The notes under the pieces were generated by a model. That model was not told the origin of the DNA. It did not search any database and worked only from the letters and a program-made list of their open reading frames with translations. Shown piece after piece: positions 54,866 through 64,000 of a stretch of DNA of 64,000 nucleotides; the stretch's first letter is position 1, and every line of letters starts with the position of its first letter. This stretch comes from Whalleya microplaca (Eukaryota > Ascomycota > Sordariomycetes > Xylariales > Xylariaceae). The translations under genes and the position numbers were made by a program. The stretch covers positions 62,001 to 126,000 of the forward strand of contig MU385710.1 of NCBI GenBank assembly GCA_022497155.1, in the 5' to 3' direction.

Positions 54866-57100
54866 TGTTCTGTGACACCCTTAGCTGATTTGGGAAAAAA
54901 AGCAGAGTAATCAGAAAGCAAAGATAGGGGCCTAGTAAAGAGTTTGAGAAGACCAGCCGTAGACTCAACCTATCAGGAGAAACTGAAGAGTTCTCGACTT
55001 CTTTTATCTCCTATTTATATCATCATGGTTATCTCCTTATATTAATTATCCATATTAAATAACCTTACCAACAACGAGTTCTAGACCATCCCTGGTATAC
55101 GATTCTCAGATATGATCACTTGCTCGACCCTGAGATACTGCGGCTTTGAGGTGCCACGGACGAAGTAGACTAACTTGTGAGAGCTCAACCCTGCTCGTCT
55201 GAATCTATTGGAAACTACACCATCGTGTTTGTCACAGCTGCTATATTTACAAGCGGGAAATGCCACCTGGCATCCATCTCAGAGACCTCAGGGATAGTCA
55301 CAACATTCCAGATGCCAACGGAGGATGCAAATCACAACGTCCACTTGACCAAGAGACCCAAAGAGAGGCAGCCACGACACTAGTCGTGAAACGACTGGTT
55401 CATCTCTCCCCAGACTTGCGTACATCGAGTGGTTCAGGAGAGACTGATGAACCTTCGATCGAAGCGCTCATCCGGGTATATATGGATACAAGTCTAACCC
55501 AGGGGGGCGAATCCCAAGTACCAAACTGAGTTGGCTGTTATGCCGGGTCTCTCCTATCAAGCCAAAGCTAGAAGCCCCCAACATACACAAGAAGCACAGC
55601 TAAGAGCCATTCTCAAACACGCCTCGAGCTTTACGGCCTCAACCGTAGCTCTAGGTGTAGCACTAGACACGTCTGTCTGACTAGTCGGCCAGATGTTGGG
55701 AGTGGTATCCATTATTCCACTCACACGCCCACCACCCCTTTCTAACCTTAGCCTTCTGCCCATCATCTCTGCGAACTTTAACACGCTCGCCGAGGCCAAT
55801 ATCTCAAAGGTGAGCTCCTCCTGTCCACCCATCCAGGATCCTCATGAAACCATCACAAAGATACATACCACGACCTAGCCGAATAGACCAAACTAATCAC
55901 CGAGCCGCAGTAAAGATCAGCGCAAATGCCGACAAAACCACAACCTTCCCATCTCGACCCTCGCTACACCAAAAATCCTCCATCTCACAACCAGCAACGA
56001 TCCCACGTCCAGCTGCCAGCCGTTCCCCAATCGGGCATCCACGATCAGTTCCCATTGGCCAGGCGGACGGTCCACACCTGAGTTCTGCTCGGTGTGGCCG
56101 CCGGCCAGGGTGGTGGCGACTATTAAGCGCCCTGGACGGACGGGGGGGGGGGGGGTGGGGGGTTGGGGCGGCGGCCTCGTTAGCGTTGGTCGGAGCCTCG
56201 CGAGGCGTGAGTTCGCGTTACATCCATCCTACCTAAGTAGATATGGCTAGAGAGGGCAGCTAGCTGGGTTGTCCATGGACTAGCCCGTTCGTTGGCTGCC
56301 TCACCTCGGTAGGTAGGTGTGAGCGAGGGAAGGTAGACGAGTTGCCTGGGGATCTGGTTCCGTGGTGGTCACTTGATCAAGAGGACCTGCATGCAGATGC
56401 GGAGGTTGCTGCGAGAGCATGTATGTATGCTAGCATGGCGAGTAGGTAGGCAGGCCTATCTATCAGATACGTGTGAAAGAGTACTGCTCAGTTTCTCAAT
56501 CTATACATTTGTTGAACCGGTGATCAATGTAGGTATAGGTAGTTATCTTTGTGATGCAATTCCGGTACGTGCCGTGGGTTCGTGCGCTGAGAAAGGGATA
56601 TCCCGTTTTCTTCTCCATTGGCGAGCTCGAGGTCATCGTCTTCGCTCATGAACCTTACTGTAATGTGGCGCATCAGACAAGATGCGCAATAAACTTCTTC
56701 GGGCAACTCATCATCATTGCCATAACCTCACCAGCACTCTCACGTAAACGATAGACAAATCCACGCGTAATACTTCTGGGCGATGGCCCTCGAATGCAAG
56801 ATTACAAATAAAATTGTATTCCAAAATATAATGCCGAACAATAGTAGTAGTAGTATGTAGTGATGGTATCTCCCCCCGTCCGTCCAGCCGTCCGTCCTCT
56901 CCCAACGCTCCCTATGTATATGCATATGCTCCCATCCCATCCCATCCCACCCGCACCCAGAACTCCCCCATTCCCCCTTTGCCCTCCTACCCGCACTCCC
57001 AAAAAACGCACACACGCACAACACACACAAATGAGAGCGCCGTCGCCAGCATCCACGTACGTATCCAAGATTTCCTCTCCAACATCGCGACGACTCACGC
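54866..57100. other. Intergenic region with poly-G tract
   Basis: About 2.2 kb. A G14 run at 56142-56155 continues as G-rich sequence to about 56168, a likely G-quadruplex or slippage site. Frames at 55177-55529 (plus) and 55557-55832 (minus, 91 codons, ATG) have no recognisable domain and are not called. Confidence 0.45.
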
Positions 57101-60100
57101 TCACGCATTAACAACCCTCCCACAACTCCCACAAAGCAACCTCTGCCGCCCCCCCAACTTCTTCGCCCGGAAGTCCCTTCCCCCGCACTTCGCACACCGC
57201 ATATCCTCGCCCTCCTCCCCATCCTCCTCCTCACTACCAGTACCACTCCCACCACTCGCCGTCAGCTCCGAGCTCAGACGACTGCCGGACCCCGGTGGAC
57301 GCGGCGGCGCCAGGTGCGTCTCCGTGTCCCTGTCTCCCGGGGTGGGGGATGTGGTGGTGGTAATGACGTGCTTCGGCGACACGGGCATGCTTTTCCTGCG
57401 GTTTTTGGACAAGGAGGACGAGGAGAGCAGCAGCGTCTCCTTCTCGGTCGCCGACGCGTCCGAGGCCGTGGATCTGTCCAGGGCGGCCGTGGCGCCTAGG
57501 CTCCTCCGGCGGGATGCGTCCCTACCCACCCCCGCCGCCGGCGCGGTGCTCGCGGAGCGGCTATGCCCATTTCCATTGTCGTTAATGTTATTGTTACCGT
57601 TATGCAAGGAATTGGACCCGATGCTCGAGACGCTGTTCCCCGTGCCGTGCAGCTGGCCGATGTGGCGCCACTTATTCAGGTTCCAGAAGGAGTAACTCGC
57701 GCCGGCGGGGTCGAGCCGCAGCTCGTTGTCGTCCTCATCCAGCGAGCGGTACGAGAAGCTGGGCGCCGGCGGGCCCGTGTCGCCGCGCGTGCGGTTGTGA
57801 TCGTGCGTCTGCGTCGTCCGGCTCGTCTGGATGCTGGACGTGGGACTTTGCGGCATGGAAGCTGGTGGGGGCCCCGCGAGCGGGGAGGTGGCATTTGCAC
57901 TGGCGTAGTAGGGTTGCCGTCGCGCCTCGAACGCGGGGTTCGCGGGCGTCCGCCCAGTCTTATTAGGCGAGAGCGACCGCTCGCTGCGCTCGGGCGTGGA
58001 GAGGGCGACGGAGAGCGGCCGGCCGGAGGTAGAGTTGCCCTCGACGCCCTGCCGCCAGGAGTTGATCCGGTCCGAGTTCACCTGGTGGATGTTCTGGGGC
58101 GGCTGCGTCAGCGAGCCGCGGCGCGAGCGCGGGTCTCGGCTGCTCGCGCTGGTCCGCGTTACGATGCTGCCGGTTCGCCCAAGGAACCTATCCCTGCCGA
58201 GCTTCTTGGAGAATGTCGAGCCCGTCTCCCAGCTCTCGTGGCGGCGCTTGGTATAAGCGCAGTCCTGGCGGAAGACCTTAATCAGTCCTACGTGGTCAGT
58301 AGTCACGATGATGTTGCCATTATAATGAGTAGAGCGCAAGATGAATCCAGGCGACTCCGTTATCTTGGCCGATGCTTCCGACTGTGTATCTTGCGACGGT
58401 ATAACCCCGTTCACGGTCGATTCTTCTTTGCTGACTAAGGTTATAGGTGGAGGGTTGCAAAGTGTGAATATAGGGTCACTGGAAGCCTGCAACAGCTGCC
58501 GGGTTTGCGTCGGGGCAAAAACAGCCTCCGTAACGACATCCGAATGAGCCTCGAAGTATTCGAAGGGCCGCTTTTCCTTGTTCTCGTAATCGTTCGGGCG
58601 AAAAGACCATATAAAGGCCCTCTTATCTTCGCTCCCACATAGGATATAATTGCCATCATCACTAAACGTGGCTTTGATCTGGTTAGTTAGATTCTGGTGG
58701 CCCTTGAGCTTCAATTCGAGGCTCTTGTCTCCCAGGTTGTAGATCCTTATGCGCGAGTCGTTGGAGGTGACGAGGACCTTGACCACGCCGTCCGGGTTGT
58801 CAGGGGGGAACGTCATAGTCTGGATGCCGGTGATCTTGCTCCCCTTGGCGTTCTTGCCCCGAGACGACCGCACATGAATCTGAGTATGGTACTTGAGACC
58901 CTCCGTCTCGTAGAACATGCAAAAGCCATTCAAACACCCGGCTATCGCAATCTTACCGTCGGGGGAAAATGCCACGGCAGTGATAAGATCGGTCAACTGA
59001 CTCGAAAAAGCCACGGCCTTATCCGGTATGCTCCATAGTCGCAGCGTAGAATCGAGGGACCCTGCCAGGAAGAAGCGGTCGTCACGTGGGTGGAAGGCAA
59101 TGGACGTAACGAAGTCTTTGTGCTTAAACGTACACAGGCATTCTTGCCTACTGATATGCCACAGTCGAACCGTCTTGTCCATGGATGAAGAGAGGAGGAA
59201 ATTGTTCTTGCTCCAGCTCAGGTCCAGAATATCCCCCGTATGGCCAACGAATTCTCGGATCGGTTTTTTGCGGAAGACGGGAGCACTTAAGCGTTCCTCC
59301 TTATTCCCCGTGGCGTTCTCTTCCTCCTCGTACGCCTTTCGGTCTTCCTGCGTTGCGATCACGGCCCATATGCGCACAACGCGGTCTCGTCCACCCGTGG
59401 CTAGATACCTGCCATCTTTGCTGAACTCGACAGTCCATATCGGCCCGCCAGAATTAGACTCTTTCCTACCGAACCCAGAAGCCAGCTTAGTGCCATCCAC
59501 GACCGATCCTCGATGGTCTTCGGGCGGTTGCTGCGTTCCCACTAGCTCCTGCGCGAGGAAGACACGATTGAACTCCCTCACTTTCTTATTATGCGCCCTG
59601 ACGCGGATGTATCTCGGGGGTTCCTTGTGATGGGGTATGTAGCCAGCGGCACCCACGGCGTTCGAGAATGCGATCGCATCGGCGCCCTCGGTCCGCAATT
59701 CGCTGATCTCAGATTCGTCGTCGAGGAGTCCGTTGTCCTTTTTCTTGACACCTTTCATACTAAACCGGCTGAGAAACGAGGGTCCTTTCCTATTGCACGA
59801 TATCGATTAGCGCACGGCGAAGTCTCCCGCAACCTAGGCCAAACGCATACCTCTTGTCCCTGGCTAGATCTTGCTGAGGCGTCGGGCGCCGGACAGAGAG
59901 ATCGGAGGAGGGGCGCGGCAGCGCTTCATTGGCAGGGCTATCTGGTCGTCCCGTATTGCGAAGTCGCGAAGCGATGGAGTGGTTGGTGTTGGTTCTCGTG
60001 AAAATATGCTGCAGGTAGCAGACAGACAGATATCAGTCCCACGACGGCAGAAGCTGGCTTTGCAGAAGCTGACGGGACAGGACGTACATGGGATAATGGG

Positions 60101-60557
60101 TCAATGGCCGGCGAGGCAGTGGCTGGCGATGCGGTTCGGGCACCAGCGTCGGCGTCCTTCTTATCTTTCGCATCCTTCCCCCCTACATCCTTTCGTGAGG
60201 GCCTCGCGGCGTTCTTCTTCGCTGAAGGAAGCAGCGGAATGCTGATGCCTGATTCAAGTAGTCGTCAGCTAAGCTAAATCCATCTTCGGGCGACACGATG
60301 CTGAGTGGCAGTGCTGCGGCCGCCCCTCAGCTCGGGGAGGATTGTGGGTATCGAGAAAGAAATACGGCGTGTATAATAAGGGATCAGAGGAAGAGAAAAG
60401 AGGTTAACGAACTGGGACCTTCGGAGGAAGCCGGCGACTTCGCGGGATCAGCCAGCGACTCTGGCTTGTTGTTGGGGCTCGTCACGTTCGCATTCGTCTC
60501 GTCCAGGGGTGGCCGGCCGCCTTCGCTGATCCGCGTGGACGGCGGAGAGGTCGACAT
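57101..60557 (-). CDS. WDR44-like WD40 protein with C-terminal zinc ribbon
   Basis: Four exons, 60419-60557, 60088-60248, 59851-60008 and 57101-59789, sum to 1048 residues. The N-terminal 165 residues are disordered and Pro/Ser-rich (MSTSPPSTRISEGGRPPLDE start). A conserved RYIRVRAHNKKVREFNRVFL block precedes seven WD repeats: GPIWTVEFSKDGRYLATGGR, GHTGDILDLSWSKNNFLLSS, FVTSIAFHPRDDRFFLAGSL, LITAVAFSPDGKIAIAGCLN, VVKVLVTSNDSRIRIYNLGD, QIKATFSDDGNYILCGSEDK and later GNIIVTTDHVGLIKVFRQ. A long Ser-rich tail follows. The last 30 residues have MRCAKCGGRDF and LLCGSCGRVV, a Cys4 zinc ribbon. Animal WDR44 binds Rab11; the fungal relatives are poorly characterised. The longest frame alone misses the first 160 residues. 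Confidence 0.85.
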
Positions 60558-61789
60558 CTTCCATTATCTGGATGCGACCGACGGACACCTAAGCGGGTAA
60601 ATGGGGACAGGGTCGGCCGGCGATTTCAACCGGAGATCCATCAAACCACAGGTCCGGTGTCCTGCTCGTGTCGCGATGACTGTAGGAGGAGTGTTGATAT
60701 ATAATATCGTATGTACTTCCGGTGGGTGAGTCAGGAATCTGGTTGTGATCGTTCGTCCCAGGGCGCGGGAAATGATGGTCGCGCTATTTGACCGACAACA
60801 CGGCGCAGAAATGGCTCGACCGCGGGCGTGGAATTTGACTGTAATTACGCGACAAGGCTCTGATCGTGCTATGTGAAGGGATTATAATTGCGCGCGTTCC
60901 GCCAACAAATTCCAAAGGGGGAGACAACCCGGAGGAGTCAATTTTTATTAGAGCTCCGTAGGATCCGGCGGTGTTCAAAGAGTATAAGGTAAAAGGGAAA
61001 TATAGCGTCGCAGTCGTGAAAAAGGGAAAATCAGAATGATTACAATTCTCTAGGTTAATAAGTTAATAACTAGCTAATAGAAATGAGATCTATCCATAGT
61101 GTCTGTCCATACGCAGTAGTGTCACAGACGAAGGATGCTACTGTAATAATAATAATAATAATAATAACAATAATAAGCCATGCGATAGGAAACAATGCCT
61201 GGGAGAGGTAACATGATGTAAGAGCTGCATGTGGAGGGAGATGCCGAGGGTGGGCAGCAAAACGGACATCAGCACAGTAATGGATGTATCTCGCAGAAAG
61301 AGAAACGTTAAACGACTACGTAGGAGGTACGGAAGCTTGTCTCAAAACGTTAAAATCTGGGGATGTTTCGAAACGGTTCCATCCAGACTCGGATAGCCAA
61401 GGCCCACCCCGGTACAAATCCGTATGCGTGACACCTCAAGCACCGAGTTATCTCTACATACGTCATCGGCCTCAGCTGCATTATGTATGTACATGTAAGT
61501 CTGACCGGTATGTTATCGATAGGTATGTGCTGTATGTACAAGGTTAGGTCAGGTCAGTCCATGTGCTTGTGGTCATGTCCCGTCTCAACATGAGTCAAGC
61601 TATCCAATCATGTCATTTAATAAACCTCTTCCAAGTTTAAGCAACATTGTCTTGTTCGCTGATATGAGTTGCTAGATTATTGAACTTCTGCTCTCTCGGC
61701 TTTACAAGAGTCGTTCAATCTCCTCTAGGTAGGTATAGGTAGCATCGTAAATCAGTAAATCATGTCGTCGTTATCTTAGGTGGTCGGCT
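60558..61789. other. Intergenic with (AAT)n microsatellite
   Basis: About 1.2 kb. A run of AAT units lies at about 61145-61169. No gene is supported. Confidence 0.5.
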
Positions 61790-63056
61790 TCATATTATCA
61801 TATCTCCCTCCGCTTCCCCCTGTGCGTTTGCATCCGCCTCATCCTCGTCCTCGTCCAGATCCGGCATGGGATAGGTCAGCACGGCCGCTATACCGCTCAG
61901 GGCGTCTAACCGCTGCCCGCTCTCGTGATCACTGCTCAGGATCCTCGCGTCGCCTCCATCCTCCTTCACCTTATCGACCAGCGCGACGTACCGCTTCCTC
62001 GTGGCGATATCCATACTCCGGAACAGCGAGTTGTTGATCAGCAAGACGCCGCCGCCCCGGCCCACGGCGCCCTCCCTCACGGCCTTCTCGACGGGCGCCG
62101 TGCCGTACCAGGCGCGCCCGTCGTCCCGGCGCAGCCTGTCGAAGAAGTCGTCCATGAACGCCGTCTCCTTGGAGAACTTCATGTCCTTCATCGTGGCGAG
62201 CACCTCGGGGCTCTTGAGGATCTCGTTCAGGCTGTGCAGGTGTCCCGTGCTCGCGTGCACGACCGTCGCCTCCTTGGCGATCGCCATCAGCTGCTTGTCG
62301 ACGCGCCGCGCGCCCTCGTCCGCCATGTACTTCTTGAAGTCGGTCGCCACGAACCCCGGGCTCGCGAGCAGCAGGGGCCGCGGCTTCGAGAAGTCGATGC
62401 TGCGCACCAGCGTCTGCAGCGTCTTCTCGTAGAACCGCTTCATGCCCGAGTCCTGGTCCGAGCTGGTCGCGCGCTTCTTGGGGATCGAGCTCTCGACCCG
62501 CTGCTTGAGGATCGTGCGGAACTCGGTGATCAGGCAGATGTTCGCCATGCCCTCCTGCATGACGATGGCGGCCACCGTGCCCTCGTTGTCTTGTTTCAGC
62601 GCATCCTGCAGCGTTTCCTTTGCTACCGAGTCCCAGCCGTACTTTTTCCATATGGTGAAAGGCCGGTTGAGCTCGAGGTCTAGCGTATGGTATTGTCCAA
62701 GACTGACGAAGCTGTTCTCGACGATGACGGTGCCCGAAACGTGTAACTGCGATGCGGCGGCGTCGAAGAAGGTCGAGGTAACGCGTATGGTCAGATCGGT
62801 GTGTATTCGCTCTGACATGGTGCTCCCGGTCTTGGATTCTTTCGTGACTTTTCGGATGGCATGCGCCTTGATGACATCTTCGGGGCCTATGAGGTTATTC
62901 GCATGCCACTCAACGATATACATTAGCTTGCCATGACCATGCGCTTGGGGTGTAAGGTGGACTTACCATATCTTCTGGTTCCACGGGAAGCAGCGTTACG
63001 CTTCCTTCGCTGAGCCCGTCGAGGGTCTGCGACGATTTAGATGCGACAAGCTGCAT
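61790..63056 (-). CDS. DOM34: Pelota/Dom34 ribosome rescue factor
   Basis: eRF1-like factor that, with Hbs1, splits stalled ribosomes in no-go and non-stop decay. Two exons, 62967-63056 (MQLVASKSSQTLDGLSEGSV to PEDM) and 61790-62908, with a 58-bp intron, give 402 residues. The N-terminal Sm-like part includes SVTLLPVEPEDMWHANNLIG, VKAHAIRKV-type residues and TSTFFDAAASQLHVSGTVIV. The central domain has VAAIVMQEGMANICLITEF and LLASPGFVATDF. The C-terminal domain has KEDGGDARILSSDHESGQRL and LSGIAAVLTYPMPDL, followed by an acidic tail (DEDEDEADANAQGEAEGD). There is no GGQ motif, as expected for Dom34, which does not hydrolyse peptidyl-tRNA. The first exon is essential: the long frame alone lacks the proper start. 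Confidence 0.95.
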
Positions 63057-64000
63057 AGTCGCGATGTGTTGTAAGTTGCGTAGGTAGGTAAGGTAGGGTT
63101 GTTCTTCGTGATTGGGGGATGTTGAAGTAGTAAAATGGTTCAGTAATCGGTATTACGTCATTTGACTATTTATATCTCATACATGAAGGGCGCAAGATGT
63201 ATGTGTGCTTTGTAAGTGAATGGCTTCGAAGGATTAATTTGATATATTCAATGAAGGCTAGAACAATGAATGCCGGAGATAATGTCGAGTATGGCGATAT
63301 AAAAGTTGTCTAAAAGTTGAGTAAGAGTAAGAGGTAAGTATGTAAGAAGCTCGGAAAGAAATGCCCCTCTATACCCCGCCATCGAGGGGACCACATATAC
63401 TTAAGTAACTTACAAGTCCTGCCAGCCTGAACATGGAACCTTTTTACAGCTGGACATAGGATGGGATTGTGGCTGCCTACCTTAGGTACTAAAGTGAGGC
63501 GCTATTGGCATGTATTTCACTTCATTAGTACATTCATAGGGTACATTCATAGGGTACATTCATAGGTGGCTGCTAGCTTCAATCTAAGGGTTTCAAGTAT
63601 GCAAGTATATGAATGGAAGTACTATGTAGACTACAGGTTCTCCGTTCCGTTTAGACAACATACTTATGTACGTCTGGGGTTCTTATTGGGTACCTGTGAA
63701 AGAATTCCAGTACTTACCTCCTAGATACTCGTGCTACTTGTAAGCCATCTAGCGTATCATATGTGGCTTGACGCTATCTACATATATGAAGGTTATCCGA
63801 TGGCTACCACACTGCTAAGGTACCTACCTACCTCTGTACATGCATAGATTTATTGACTGCAGCTGCTCGTAAGTCCGGATTACTACATGTAGGGCATACC
63901 TTATTTGGTGTTGCGGTGATCCTATCTATACACATAGTTACACTTGAATTCGGCTCATCGTTCACCCTAGAATAAATTAATAATTCCCTTCTCGTCTCTT
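63057..64000. other. Intergenic, dom34 promoter side
   Basis: No gene seen to the window end. Confidence 0.5.
63529..63566. repeat. 13-bp tandem repeat, three copies
   Basis: Three head-to-tail copies of TACATTCATAGGG; the last lacks its final G. Read directly from the sequence. Confidence 0.8.

Noticed and set aside
55557..55832. 91-codon minus-strand frame with ATG
   Set aside because: No family, no splice support, and low-complexity N-terminal charge pattern; cannot be told from chance.
57563..58438. 291-codon plus-strand frame opposite the WDR44-like gene
   Set aside because: Arg/Val/Ala-rich shadow of a GC-rich coding exon.

Overview
This window is nuclear DNA of a filamentous ascomycete. 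The evidence is short GT-AG introns of about 50-100 bp, heterokaryon-incompatibility (HET) and HeLo domain genes, an LPMO and other secreted proteins, and a set of fungal housekeeping genes (TYR1, RAD9, PHO8, RRB1, DOM34). Pezizomycotina, perhaps Sordariomycetes, is my inference. No rRNA, convincing tRNA, CRISPR or prokaryotic feature was seen. Exon structures were worked out by hand from splice consensus and reading-frame continuity. Where I give a protein length, the exon lengths sum to a multiple of three.

Layout. 0-16 kb is mostly conserved: a HET gene, prephenate dehydrogenase (tyr1) divergent from an RCC1-repeat gene, the checkpoint clamp subunit rad9, an F-box/LRR-type gene, a short GC-rich hypothetical and vacuolar alkaline phosphatase (pho8). 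17-46 kb is accessory and gene-poor, with long AT-rich stretches. It holds a secreted AA11-like LPMO, a small single-pass membrane protein, a 178-residue secreted protein, an O-methyltransferase, two related TA-flanked MITE-like elements, a HeLo gene beside an interrupted reading frame, a DUF6590-like gene, three consecutive secreted-protein genes (an HExxH metallopeptidase, a Cys-rich 521-residue protein, a berberine-bridge-like FAD oxidase) and an intracellular GH13 alpha-glucosidase. 47-64 kb is mostly conserved again: a second HET gene, rrb1, a fungal amidoligase-domain gene, a WDR44-like protein with a C-terminal zinc ribbon, and dom34.

There is no obvious operon-like pathway. The housekeeping genes serve separate processes: tyrosine synthesis, the DNA damage checkpoint, phosphate release in the vacuole, ribosome assembly and no-go decay. 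The accessory part combines self/non-self recognition genes (two HET, one HeLo) with secreted enzymes and effector-like proteins. The best candidates for undescribed biology are the amidoligase-domain gene (substrate unknown), the three-gene secreted block at 35.2-41.0 kb, and the MITE family near the O-methyltransferase and HeLo genes.
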